Shown piece after piece: positions 26,124 to 35,600 of a stretch of 64,000 bases of DNA (position 1 is the first letter of the stretch; each line of letters starts with the position of its first letter). The stretch spans positions 1 to 64,000 of the forward strand of contig JAMCRJ010000089.1 in assembly GCA_023381645.1 (NCBI GenBank), written 5' to 3'. The stretch comes from Gammaproteobacteria bacterium. Lineage in GTDB: Bacteria; Pseudomonadota; Gammaproteobacteria; Acidithiobacillales; Acidithiobacillaceae. The translations under genes and the position numbers were made by a program. Under the pieces are notes generated by a model that worked only from the letters and a program-made list of their open reading frames with translations, was not told the DNA's origin and made no database searches.

Positions 26124-27077
26124 TCACCGGGCCGAGGTTCGCTCCAGATGCGGTACCGAAGGCAGCCAGAGGGTGCGGGCGAAACCCCAGTCCAGCAACT
26201 TGAGGCTCTGCCAGGAAGCCCGCCAGAACCCGCGGCCTTCGTCACGGAAAGATGGTACGCCGAGAATCACGGCGATCAGCCTGATACCATTCTGCGTGCC
26301 CGTAGCGACAAGGCAATGCCCTGCGGCGTCGGTATAGCCACTTTTCATGCCGGTGATAAAGGGCACGCGTCCCACCAGCAAATTGGGATTGGGGCTGGTG
26401 ATGCCTGCGTAAGTGAAGTTTTCGTGCCTGAAAAAGGGCATGAACTGTGGAAACTGGGTCATGAGCGTGCGGGCGAGGACAGCTACATCGTAAGGACTGG
26501 CCATGTTGTTGGGATGCGGCAACCCATCGGGATCATGGAAGGTGGTGGAAAGCATCCCGATCTTGCGCGCCGTCCGGTTCATCTCGGCAACAAAGGCAGG
26601 CACACCGCCGGCTACCAGATGCGCCGCCTCCACGGCGGCGTCGTTGCCGGACGGCACAGTCATCCCAAGGATCAGTTGTGCAATGGAAAAAGGTAGGCCA
26701 GGATGCATAAACATGCTAGACCCCCCCGTCTGCAGCGCCGCCCGGCAGGGCACAAAGTGCTGGTTCAGCTGCAGATGACCGCTGTCGATATCCTTGAAGA
26801 GCAGATACAACGTCATCAGCTTGGTAATGCTGGCGATGGCGTAGGGCCGATAGGCATTTTTGGTGGCGATGATCGCGCCGGTATCGGCATTCATCAGAAT
26901 GAATGCCCGCGCATCTATGGTAGGCAGCCCGCTGGTTCCGGCCTGGGCAGGTGGCATACAACACAGCAGCATTGTAGCGCACAAAAGCACGTAGGGGAGC
27001 CACAAGTGCATCGGCGGCAGGCGTTTCGCGGTGGTGCGTCCGGATGATGTGTCAGGTGCAGAAATGGAGGCCAGCAT
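26124..27077 (-). CDS. Serine-type D-Ala-D-Ala carboxypeptidase/endopeptidase (S11)
   Basis: The 317-aa penicillin-binding protein acts on peptidoglycan stem peptides in the periplasm. The three catalytic motifs are present in order: SITK (IASITKLM), SGN (PSGNDAAVEAA) and KSG (GMKSGYTDAAG). The N-terminus has a basic region, a hydrophobic core (LPYVLLCATMLLCCM) and PPAQAG, a signal peptide. Length and lack of a C-terminal domain resemble PbpG/PBP7 more than DacA. The start at 27077 has a GAGGTG site; ATG at 27011 would give a more standard signal peptide. It converges with the DHA2 gene, 9 bp apart. Confidence 0.88.
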   Translation of the reverse strand: MLASISAPDTSSGRTTAKRLPPMHLWLPYVLLCATMLLCCMPPAQAGTSGLPTIDARAFILMNADTGAIIATKNAYRPYAIASITKLMTLYLLFKDIDSGHLQLNQHFVPCRAALQTGGSSMFMHPGLPFSIAQLILGMTVPSGNDAAVEAAHLVAGGVPAFVAEMNRTARKIGMLSTTFHDPDGLPHPNNMASPYDVAVLARTLMTQFPQFMPFFRHENFTYAGITSPNPNLLVGRVPFITGMKSGYTDAAGHCLVATGTQNGIRLIAVILGVPSFRDEGRGFWRASWQSLKLLDWGFARTLWLPSVPHLERTSAR

Positions 27078-27244
27078 GGGAATAACACCTCACCGCTCGT
27101 CTGTATCAGGTTCAAGTAACTTCTCAGGATGCTTTGATAGTAGTCTATTTTTTTATGGTTGCCTACAGAGTAGTATTCTGTATAGGGATACCGTTCGCAA
27201 CCTTTTTATGGAAGCTCGTCCGCAATGGATATAGACTGGTCGGT

Positions 27245-28006
27245 ATGTTGACGCACGCTTCCCTCTCCTACGCCACGCTGATCCAAAATCCATTGCTCTG
27301 GGCCATCGCCGCGGGGATTATTCTGGTCGCCTTTTATGTCCGCGCAGTGATCGGCTTTGGCTCCGGGTTGATTTCGGTGGCTTTGCTGACACTTATTTTC
27401 CCCATCAAAGAAGTAGTACCCGTGGTGCTGCTGCTGGACCTGCTCGGTTCCGTGCTGCTCGGAGCTTATGACTTTCGGGAAATGCGCTGGCCGGAGTTGC
27501 GCTGGCTGATTCCGGGCAGCGTGATCGGGCTGGCCGTCGGATCCTTTGTTCTCGCCGATACCAATGCCCAGAATCTTACCCGTTTTCTCGGCGTGTTCAT
27601 TCTCGCCTACGTGGTCTACGCGCTGGTCATGAAGCCAGAGCGACTACCACTGGCCGCCTTGCCCTGGGGAATGCCGCTGGGCATTTTCGGTGGCGTGGTG
27701 GGCAGTTTGTATGGCGGTGGCGGCCCACCCATTGTCGCCTACCTGCAAATGCGCCATCTCGACAAGCGCGCCTTTCGCGCCACGTTTCAGGGCATCGCCC
27801 TCACGGACAACATTCTGCGGGCCTTTATGTACATAGCGCTGGCCCTGCTGACCTGGCAACTGACGGTGGGTTTTCTCCTGCTGATTCCACCGGTACTGCT
27901 CGGTTTATGGACAGGTAATCGCTTGCATCTGCGCATCAATCAAAGGGCTTTTCTCATGGGCACCCTCGCGGTACTCGCGGTGGTCGGTTTGAAATATCTC
28001 ATCTGA
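27245..28006 (+). CDS. TauE/SafE family membrane permease
   Basis: The 253-aa inner-membrane protein belongs to the TauE/SafE (DUF81) family, linked to export or uptake of sulfite, sulfoacetate and other organosulfur anions. About eight hydrophobic segments are seen, with the family motifs IGFGSGLISVALL near residue 35 and GVVGSLYGGGGPPIVAYL near residue 150. The open frame starts earlier at 27134, but the ATG at 27245 fits the family N-terminus. The next gene, a methyltransferase, starts 15 bp after its stop, which suggests co-transcription. A role in sulfur handling is plausible here but not shown. Confidence 0.85.
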   Translation: MLTHASLSYATLIQNPLLWAIAAGIILVAFYVRAVIGFGSGLISVALLTLIFPIKEVVPVVLLLDLLGSVLLGAYDFREMRWPELRWLIPGSVIGLAVGSFVLADTNAQNLTRFLGVFILAYVVYALVMKPERLPLAALPWGMPLGIFGGVVGSLYGGGGPPIVAYLQMRHLDKRAFRATFQGIALTDNILRAFMYIALALLTWQLTVGFLLLIPPVLLGLWTGNRLHLRINQRAFLMGTLAVLAVVGLKYLI

Positions 28007-28021
28007 ACGAGGGAGTGTGAC

Positions 28022-29029
28022 ATGGCTTTACGCAGCATGGATGAACTTCGGCAGCAGGCTCAGGGTGCATTATCCCTGAACATCGCTTTTGTTGGCGTCG
28101 TCAACGGGCTTTTTAGCACCCTCCGTGCCCTGGGCACCGCGGACAGCGCAGCGCTGGCGGCCGCTGCCGGAATGGATGCCGGCTACGTGCTGCGCTGGTG
28201 CGATGCCGCCTATGCCTTTGGTTGGCTGGAACTGACCGACAATGAGCAATGGCGGCTGAGTGAGGATGGCGACAGCATGCGCCCGGAAGCCAAAAACAGC
28301 CGCGTGGGCGTAGCGGTGGGTGCCGTGCTTTCTGCACATATGGCGGAGCGGGCGGCGGGTCTCATGCGCACGGGTGAGCGTCCCGGTGAAAAGGTGCTGA
28401 CCGAACGCGAAACCATTCTGCCCTGGTTCGGGCTGATGCTGGAGAACAATTTTCGCAAGACGTTCGAAGAGAAAATCTGCCCGGCCGTCCCCATCTTTGC
28501 CGAAGTCGATGCACGCGGTGGGCTGGCAGTGGACCTGGGCTGCGGCAATGGCTGGTATTTGCGGGCTCTCGCCGCACGCTGCGGACATCTGCACGGTCTG
28601 GGGCTGGATGGTTTCGCCGAAAACATCCGCCAGGCTACGGAAAAAGCCCAAAGCGAGGGTGTTGCGGATCGCCTGCATTTTGATGAAGGCGATATTCATC
28701 AGTTTTCCCTGCCAGAGCCCGCTGACCTCATCGCCATGAATCGCGCCCTGCATCATGTCTGGGAAAACCGTGGTGAGATTTTTCAACGACTGCACGCCAG
28801 CCTGAAACCCGAAGGCGCCATCGTCATCTGGGAACCGGCCTGGCCCGACGATCACCGCGTGCTGCGTGAGCCGCAGCTACGCGGTATGGCCTTTCAAAAT
28901 CTGACCGAGCATGTGCAGGGCAACCATTTCCTGCATCCGGAGGAAATTGCCGCAGCCCTCAGCGAGGCCGGCCTCAAGCCGGAGATTTTTCCCTTCGGCA
29001 GCGATGTCGTGGTGGTGGGCCGGGTGTAA
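28022..29029 (+). CDS. Class I SAM-dependent methyltransferase
   Basis: The 335-aa protein has an N-terminal winged-helix-like region (residues about 20-90, with ALGTADSAALAAAAGM), as in O-methyltransferases and their relatives, followed by a Rossmann SAM-binding domain: motif I VDLGCGNGWYLRAL near residue 175, GLDGFAENIRQA, and RALHHVWENRGEIFQRLHASLKPEGAIVIWEP (given as ALHHVWE and LKPEGAIVIWEP). The substrate is unknown. The ribosome binding site GAGGGA precedes the ATG. It probably forms a transcript with the TauE-like gene. Confidence 0.85.
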   Translation: MALRSMDELRQQAQGALSLNIAFVGVVNGLFSTLRALGTADSAALAAAAGMDAGYVLRWCDAAYAFGWLELTDNEQWRLSEDGDSMRPEAKNSRVGVAVGAVLSAHMAERAAGLMRTGERPGEKVLTERETILPWFGLMLENNFRKTFEEKICPAVPIFAEVDARGGLAVDLGCGNGWYLRALAARCGHLHGLGLDGFAENIRQATEKAQSEGVADRLHFDEGDIHQFSLPEPADLIAMNRALHHVWENRGEIFQRLHASLKPEGAIVIWEPAWPDDHRVLREPQLRGMAFQNLTEHVQGNHFLHPEEIAAALSEAGLKPEIFPFGSDVVVVGRV

Positions 29030-29100
29030 GGCTCCGCATTTCCAGCACCGTGTGCCGCCCATTGCATTACGGGGGAGTTGCCTTTATCCTACGCGGCAAT

Positions 29101-29176
<76 letters not shown>

Positions 29177-29183
29177 GTACCTT

Positions 29184-29210
29184 AAAGCCCGGACATGCTC
29201 CGGGCTTTTT
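29184..29210 (+). terminator. Terminator behind tRNA-Ala
   Basis: A perfect 10-bp stem, AAAGCCCGGA with TCCGGGCTTT, closes a five-base loop and runs into T's. It ends the tRNA-Ala transcript. Confidence 0.93.
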
Positions 29211-29432
29211 CATGTCCGCGAAGGGCCAGCAGTGGCGGGGTTTCGCGGGCGGTGCGAATTTCGATGATCACCGGAAGGTGCCGATTTCGCCCCGCCAGCC
29301 ACCCGAATTCCTCTCTCCTCTCTGTTTGTGCGCAGGTCGCACTGCGCATCACCCATCGTAACCATGCGGGTTTCCGGGCGATGGTTTGCACCTGTTTGCG
29401 CTTGGCAACCGGGAGAACAAACCGCGGAGACT

Positions 29433-29780
29433 CTATTTGCAGCAGCATTTTCCCGAAACCTGAACGGGCGGACAGGGCACCGAGCCGTAAGAGCAGAATA
29501 CACAGCAGTCGCCGGTTTTGGGCTTGAGCAGGGTATGGCAGGCTTCGCATTCGTAATACCACTGGACTCAGTCCAATATTGTCGTCACGAGCGTCACTAC
29601 CATCACCATAGCCATGATGACAGTGGCCAGATTGGTGCCGGGACGGATGGTGGGCGATGGCTACGTTTTCTGGCTGCCCTCAGGGGTATGCACAATCTGC
29701 GTACCCTGTGGAACGAGAGGGCGTTTGCCAACGGCGGCGCGTGCGAGGTAGGCGTCGAGGGCGGTTGGCTTGGCGTTCAT
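29433..29780 (-). pseudogene. Cys-rich small protein gene with two in-frame stops
   Basis: In one frame the minus strand reads a 39-aa start (MNAKPTALDAYLARAAVGK...), TAG, a hydrophobic stretch (LATVIMAMVMVVTLVTTILD), TGA, and then VQWYYECEACHTLLKPK, GDCCVFCSYGSVPCPPVQ and CCCK, TAG. The Cys-rich part is a conserved-looking motif I associate with small proteins of accessory and heavy-metal regions, from memory only. The continuous frame across two stops suggests one membrane-anchored Cys-rich protein that has decayed; three tiny genes are an alternative. The rest of 29220-29963 holds nothing else I can name. Confidence 0.45.
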
Positions 29781-29963
29781 CGTGGGGCTCAGTGTGGTGA
29801 TTGACGACGTTCCCATGAACGCGCTGTTCTACAGGAAAGCCAAGCTATTTCTGATGCAGTTCGCATCAGGCACTACCCCGGATAGGCCGGACCTGATAGA
29901 TTGCAACCTTTGCCACTGAAGCCGACTTTATGCGACTCGACCAACCCTCACTGGAGCGCTTCC

Positions 29964-30161
29964 ATGACTGAACCATGGGTGTCTGTGGAGCAGATTGCCG
30001 AGCACCTTGGTGTGACGCGCGACTCTATCTACCGATGGATCGACCGCAAGGCCCTTCCCGCCCACAGAATCGGGCGGCTATGGAAATTCAAGGTTTCAGA
30101 GGTCGACGACTGGGTGCGTCGAGGCGGGGCGCAGGAAGACAGCGCCGACAAAGGCAGATAG
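29964..30161 (+). CDS. Excisionase-type helix-turn-helix protein
   Basis: The 65-aa protein is a small MerR-like/excisionase HTH (HTH_17): WVSVEQIAEHLGVTRDSIYRWI, given as VEQIAEHLGVTRDSIY, then ALPAHRIGRLWKFKVSEVDDWV. Such proteins act as Xis factors or as regulators at the head of restriction and defence loci. GGAG lies 8 bp before the chosen ATG; the frame extends upstream to 29901 without a good site. It is the first gene of the 30-32.6 kb accessory patch. Confidence 0.85.
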   Translation: MTEPWVSVEQIAEHLGVTRDSIYRWIDRKALPAHRIGRLWKFKVSEVDDWVRRGGAQEDSADKGR

Positions 30162-30182
30162 TTACAGCGCAGGGGAGGCGCG

Positions 30183-30345
30183 ATGCCAAGAATTTTCGAC
30201 AACATAGAAAAACCACTACTGCCAGCGCTACAGGAAACCCTTAAGGTCGCCGAACGCGCAGATTTCTGTGTCGGGTACTTCAACCTTCGCGGCTGGCGTC
30301 ACCTTGCTGGACACGTTGATCGGTGGGCAGGCGGCGAAGGCCAAT
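30183..30345 (+). pseudogene. PLD-domain helicase, N-terminal stub
   Basis: From the ATG at 30183 the frame reads MPRIFDNIEKPLLPALQETL, RADFCVGYFNLRGWRH and GGEGQCC. This is the first part of the large phospholipase-D/SNF2-type helicases of bacterial defence islands, which normally exceed 900 aa. After about 54 residues the similarity ends and the next gene's sequence takes over, so a deletion removed the helicase body. Confidence 0.65.
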
Positions 30346-30757
30346 GCTGCCGCTGCTCGGCCTCATCGCCTCGCGCGAATGCCCCGGCCACGTCCTGCTG
30401 GAAACGCTGGAGTGCGTGCCGGAATGGGTCAAGGCCGGGCGGGTGATCGTCAGCGGCTTCCACTCACCGCTGGAACAGCAGGTGCTGCGCTCGGTACTCC
30501 GGCGCACGGGGCGCGTGGTCAAGGTGCTGACGCGCGGCATGAGCGATTACCGCCCCACAGAGGAAGAGCGCGAACCGCTGGCCGAAGGCCGCATGCTGGT
30601 CATCACCGCCTGCCTGCCCAAGGTGCGACGCACCACCCGTGAAACCGCGCTGGCGCGCAATCGATTGGTATTGGCGCTGGCCAGCGAGACCATTACACCC
30701 CATGTCGCCGAGGGCAGCCCACTGGCTGCGTTGCTTTGCGAAGGAAAAGCACCGTGA
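30344..30757 (+). CDS. DprA/LOG-like Rossmann-fold protein
   Basis: The 137-aa frame has GRVIVSGFHSPLEQQVLRSVLRR, VVKVLTRGMSDYRP, EPLAEGRMLVITAC and TRETALARNRLVLALASE. The order S-G-F..., V-x-V-L, a P-x-E loop, G-R-x-L and the R-N-R-L-V-x-A-L-A signature is that of the DprA/Smf Rossmann fold. It is shorter than DprA (about 290 aa or more) and lacks the SAM and winged-helix parts. The N-terminus is uncertain because this gene begins at the deletion junction with the helicase stub. Its stop overlaps the start of the next gene (GTGA), so the two are coupled. Function unknown; a nucleotide- or DNA-binding role is inferred. Confidence 0.6.
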   Translation: MLPLLGLIASRECPGHVLLETLECVPEWVKAGRVIVSGFHSPLEQQVLRSVLRRTGRVVKVLTRGMSDYRPTEEEREPLAEGRMLVITACLPKVRRTTRETALARNRLVLALASETITPHVAEGSPLAALLCEGKAP

Positions 30758-32316
30758 CCAAACTCCCCATCAACCTCAATGACCTGCTGCGCCAGCGCAC
30801 GGTCGAGGGCGACCGCATCGAATACAAGGCTGGATGGAACCCAGACCCGGTCATCCGCACCGTGTGCGCCTTCGCCAACGACTTCGAAAACCTCGGCGGC
30901 GGTTATGTGGTGATCGGCCAGGATTGCGATGCCAATGGCCTGCCGGTATTTCCACCGGTGGGTTTGCCAGACAACCAACTCGACAAAATTCAGCGGGAAC
31001 TGCTGGCCCACTGCCAGTTGATCCAGCCGCCGTATTTCCCTGTGCTGAGTGTTGAGGAAGTTGAGGGACGCAAGCTGATCGTGCTGTGGGCGCCGGGCGG
31101 CCAGAACCGCCCCTACAAGGCACCGGAGTCGGTGACGGCCAAGCACAAGGCCTGGCGCTATTACATCCGCCGCTACAGCAGCACGGTGGAAGCCAAGGGC
31201 GACACCGAGCAAGAATTGTTGAGCCTGGCCGCCAAGGTGCCATTCGACGACCGCTACAACCAGTCGGCACGGATTGATGATCTCTCGAAACCCCTGATGC
31301 AGGCATTTTTACAGGAGGTGGACAGCGCATTGGCGGCGGATGCGCCAGGGTTGTCGGTCGAGGCATTGGCGCGGCAGATGAACGTGGCGGGCGGGCCTAC
31401 CGAATCGCCGTGGCCCAAGAACGTGGGCCTGCTGTTTTTCAATGAGACGCCGGAGCGATTTTTCCCCGGCGTGCAGATCGATGTGGTCTGGTTTCCCGAG
31501 GGCGCGGGCGGTGATCGCTTCGAGGAAAAGATCTTCAAGGGCCCGCTGGCGCGGATGACGCGCGAGGCCTTGAGCTACATCCAGCGCAACTACCTGCGCG
31601 AGACGGTCATCAAGCATCCGGATCGTGCCGAGGCCACACGGGTCTGGAATTTCCCTTACGCAGCCATAGAAGAAGCCTTGGTCAACGCGGTCTACCACCG
31701 CTCCTACGAGGAGCGTGAGCCCATTGAGGTGCGCATCAGCAACGAAGAACTGGTCATCCTGAGCTTCCCGGGCCCGGATCGGTCAATCCGGCTGGAGGAC
31801 TTTCAGGCGGGGCGTATTGTCAGCCGCCGCTACCGCAACCGGCGGATTGGGGAGTTCCTCAAGGAACTGGAGATGACCGAAGGGCGCTCCACCGGCATCC
31901 CGAAAATTCTGAAGGAAATGGTGGCCAACGGCTCGCCAGCACCGCTGTTCGAGACGGACGACGACCGCCTCTCGTTCGTGATCCGTTTGCCGCGACATCC
32001 GCTGGCGCTTGTCCCGCCAGCAGACTCCCAGCAAGTCACCCCGCAAGTCACCCCGCAAGTCACCCCGCAAGTCACCCCGCAAGCAGGAATGCTACTGGCA
32101 CGAATAGAGGGGGAAATGACCCGGCAGGCCATTCAGGATGCTCTGGGGCTGGCCGACAGGGAGCATTTCCGCAAGACCTATTTGGCACCAGCGCTGGAAC
32201 AGGGCGTCATCGAAATGACCCTGCCCGACAAGCCCAACAGCCGCAGTCAGCGCTACCGCCTGACCCCCCTTGGGCAACACTGGCTGAATACGCATCCTGG
32301 TGGCGGCACAAGTTGA
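30754..32316 (+). CDS. AlbA_2-domain ATP-binding protein (Schlafen-like, AAA_4)
   Basis: The 520-aa protein starts with an AlbA_2/Schlafen-type domain: ESKA-like EYKAGWNP near residue 25, CAFANDFENLGGGYVVIGQ near residue 40, and the segment near residue 110 APGGQNRPYKAPE. A GHKL-type ATPase-like region follows (FPYAAIEEALVNAVYHRSYEE near residue 310) and a C-terminal winged-helix. A TPQV-type repeat linker is encoded at 32032-32079. GTG at 30754 overlaps the previous stop and has AAGGA upstream. This family is frequent in defence and mobile islands, often as a regulator or effector; its activity here is unknown. The gene looks intact. Confidence 0.8.
   Translation: MTKLPINLNDLLRQRTVEGDRIEYKAGWNPDPVIRTVCAFANDFENLGGGYVVIGQDCDANGLPVFPPVGLPDNQLDKIQRELLAHCQLIQPPYFPVLSVEEVEGRKLIVLWAPGGQNRPYKAPESVTAKHKAWRYYIRRYSSTVEAKGDTEQELLSLAAKVPFDDRYNQSARIDDLSKPLMQAFLQEVDSALAADAPGLSVEALARQMNVAGGPTESPWPKNVGLLFFNETPERFFPGVQIDVVWFPEGAGGDRFEEKIFKGPLARMTREALSYIQRNYLRETVIKHPDRAEATRVWNFPYAAIEEALVNAVYHRSYEEREPIEVRISNEELVILSFPGPDRSIRLEDFQAGRIVSRRYRNRRIGEFLKELEMTEGRSTGIPKILKEMVANGSPAPLFETDDDRLSFVIRLPRHPLALVPPADSQQVTPQVTPQVTPQVTPQAGMLLARIEGEMTRQAIQDALGLADREHFRKTYLAPALEQGVIEMTLPDKPNSRSQRYRLTPLGQHWLNTHPGGGTS
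32032..32079 (+). repeat. Four tandem 12-bp units encoding V-T-P-Q
   Basis: The unit CAAGTCACCCCG occurs four times in a row, with the next copy broken after CAAG. It encodes a flexible QVTP linker inside the ATP-binding protein. Such arrays expand or shrink by slippage in 12-bp steps, keeping the frame. Confidence 0.95.
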
Positions 32317-32334
32317 AAACCGGAGGAATGAGCC

Positions 32335-32562
32335 ATGGCCGTTGAGTCACTTCCCAACTTCACCCGCCCCGCCCGCCAGCGCTGGGAGTCCATCCCCGCA
32401 GATATCCGCCAGCACCTGCTGGCCAATGTCTGGTGCGGGCAATGCCGCCACGAAGTGACGATCACCAATTTCACCGGGACCATCAAGAGTGGCAACTTGC
32501 TGCTGGTGGGTAAATGCGCTGAGTGTCACGGCGACGTGGCGCGGGCGATCGAGGGCTCGTGA
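32335..32562 (+). CDS. Small zinc-ribbon protein
   Basis: The 75-aa protein carries two cysteine pairs, CGQC near residue 34 and CAEC near residue 61, spaced as in a zinc ribbon. It begins MAVESLPNFTRPARQRW with GGAGGA upstream of the ATG. It starts 18 bp after the ATP-binding protein and so probably belongs to the same operon. I do not recognise a named family. Position and size suggest a small accessory factor of the same accessory module. Confidence 0.7.
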   Translation: MAVESLPNFTRPARQRWESIPADIRQHLLANVWCGQCRHEVTITNFTGTIKSGNLLLVGKCAECHGDVARAIEGS

Positions 32563-32657
32563 GCGCGTTGCCGCAGCAGTGCTCATTGGCCCCAATAGCA
32601 AGTTGTTCGGCAGTAAACTCCCCGCCACCAGATAAAAATCTTATTTTGCTCCAAACA

Positions 32658-35600
32658 TTACCCCAACGCCTTCCGCGCGTTCACAAAAATCTGCATCCAT
32701 GGCGTAGCCTCACCCCACTCCGGCGGCCGCCAGCTCATCTGCAGGCTGCGCACGGCCCGCTCCGGGTGCGGCATGAGGATAGACACCCTGCCGTCCTCAT
32801 TACAGAGGCCAGCAACGCCTTGCGGGGAGCCGTTGGGATTGGCTGGATACTGCACTGCAGGCTGTCCCTGGGCATCCACAAAGCGCATGGTAACGGGCGC
32901 CACGACCGGCTGATCCCCGGCGAAGTGCGCCCGGCCTTCGCCGTGGGCGATAACGATGGGCGCGTAAGTGCCCGCCATACCCGCAAATAACAGCGAAGGC
33001 GAATCCACGACCTCGACCATGGCCAGCCGCGCTTCGAACTGCTCCGAGCGATTGCGTGCAAAATGCGGCCAGTGCGCCGCGCCGGGGATAATGTCGCGCA
33101 GCTCCGCCAACATCTGACAGCCATTGCAAACGCCCAGAGCCAGACGCGAGGTATCGGCAAAGAAGGCGGCAAAATCGTCCCGCAGACGATCATGGAAAAG
33201 GATCGATTTGGCCCAGCCCGCACCGGCACCCAACACATCTCCGTAGGAAAAGCCGCCGCAAGCGGCCATTGCCTGGAAATCCGGCAAGCGATGACGACCG
33301 GCTGCAAGGTCGCTCATATGTACGTCCACGGCGGTAAAACCGGCGCGATGGAAAGCCGCCGCCATCTCGATCTGGCCATTGACACCCTGCTCCCGGAGGA
33401 TCGCCACACGGGGCCTGGCCCCGGTCTGAATCATCGGCATCTGCGGGGTAAAGGACAGACGGGAGAACAGTGGCGCTTCCTCCGCAGCCACCGCAGCAAA
33501 AGCCTCTTGAGCGCAAAGCGGATCATCGCGCAGGGCCTGCATCCGGTTACTGGTCTCCGCCCAGGTGCGCAGCAGGTCAGCGACGGCTTCGTTCAGGACG
33601 GATTGGCCATCCTGCTGTATTTGTAAACGCCAGTGGTCGGCCTTTACCTGACCAATGACCTGAGCCCGTCCAGCGAGGCCGGCATCGGCAAAAATCTGCA
33701 AGATTTGCGCGTGCTGGGCGGTCGAGGTCTGGATGACCACCCCTGGCTCCTCGGCAAAGAGGAAGGACCAGCTATCCGCCCCCGAAGGCAGTTGAATGTC
33801 CGCCCCACAGCGGCTGGCGAAAGACATTTCGCAGAGGGTTGCCCAGAGGCCACCGTCGGAGCGGTCATGGTAGGCCAGCACCAGTTCCCGCATGCGCAAA
33901 GCCTGCAATGCGGTGAACAGGCCGCGCAACAACCCCGGAGCATCCAGATCGGGTGCGCCGTTACCCATCTGCCCCAAAGTCTGGGCCAGAATGGAAGCGC
34001 CAAGCCGACCACACCCCAAGTCCACCAGCCAGAGATCCGTATCAGGTTGAGCAGACCACTGAGGGGTCCAGCTTTTCCGCAAATCTGCCACAGGCGCGAA
34101 GGCCGAGATGATCACCGACAGGGGTGACACGACGGCCTTTTCCACGCCCTCCTCCTGCCAGATAGTGCGCATGGACAGGGAATCTTTGCCCACCGGGATG
34201 GCAAGGTCCAGCGCCGGACAGAGTTCCAGTGCCGCAGCACGTACCGCGTCATAGAGCGCCGCGTCTTCTCCAGGATGATCTGCCGCCGCCATCCAGTTGG
34301 CCGAAAGCTTGATATCTCCCAGCGCGGCCACATCGGCGGCAAAAAGATTGGTGAGGGCTTCGGCAATGGCCAGCCGGGCGCTGGCTGCAGGATTCAACAC
34401 TGCCACCGGGGCACGTTCGCCGATGGCCATGGCCTCGCCGTGAGTATTCCAGAAGTCCGCTGCCGTAACGCCACAATCGGCCACCGGCACCTGCCACGGC
34501 CCCGCCATCTGGTCGCGGTGAATCAGGCCACCGACACTGCGGTCACCGATGGTGATGAGGAATTCCTTGCTGGCTACCGAAGGATGGCGCAGGACGGCAT
34601 AGGCGGCAGCGCGCAGGTTGGCGCCAGACAGGTCCAGCGGCCGCAAATCGGGTTGCACATGCCGACTGTCCCGCTCCATGCGCGGCGGGCAGCCCAGCAG
34701 GGCGCTGAGGGCCATATCCACCGGCCGATCATGGAGCAGGGAATCCTCCAGAATCAGGGCATCCTCCGCCGTGGCTTCTCCCAGGACCGCCCAGGGGCAG
34801 CGCTCGCGGGCGCAGATCTCCGTGAAACGCGGCAGGTCTGCCGCCGCCACGGCCAGCACATAACGCTCCTGCGCCTCATTACTCCAGATCTGCATAGGCG
34901 ACATGGCCTGTTCTTCATTGGGCACCGCCCGCAGTTGCAGATGGCCGCCACGACCACCATCGTGCAACAACTCGGGAATGGCGTTGGAGAGCCCGCCCGC
35001 CCCAACATCATGGATGGACAAAATAGGTGAATCCTCTCCCAGAGCAATACAACGCTCGATCACTTCCTGGGCCCGGCGCTGCATTTCCGGATTGCCGCGC
35101 TGCACCGAGGCAAAATCCAGTTGCTCATCCCCTGCCCCGCTGGCCACACTGGAAGCAGCGCCGCCACCCAGACCGATAAGCATGGCCGGCCCGCCGATAA
35201 CCAGCACCTTGGCGCCTTCCGGCAGGGGTTTCTTCTCCACCAGCAGAGGGCGAATCTGACCCAGACCGCCGGCCAGCATGATGGGTTTGTGGTAGCCGCG
35301 GTGCAGCCCATCCTGATCACATTCGAAGACCCGGAAATAACCGGCAATGGCCGGGCGGCCGAATTCGTTGTTGAAGGCTGCAGCACCCAGGGGGCCTTCG
35401 CGCATGATGTCCAGCGCCGAGCGGATACGCGCCGGCTTTCCGTAAGGGTTCGACTCCCATGACTGGATATAGCCGGGAATCCGCAGATGTGACACCGAGA
35501 AACCAGTCAAACCCGCCTTGGGCTTGCCGCCCCGCCCGGTGGCACCCTCGTCGCGAATCTCGCCGCCACTCCCCGTGGCCGCTCCGGGAAAAGGCGAAAT

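Noticed and set aside
27060..27115. Possible TPP-like riboswitch words ahead of the S11 peptidase gene
   Set aside because: Only a short CCTGATAC word; the paired helices of a riboswitch are missing.
29250..32660. Second tRNA-Ala att copy bounding the 29-32.6 kb patch
   Set aside because: The best candidate near 32617-32630 shares only scattered bases with the tRNA 3' end; not convincing as an att site.
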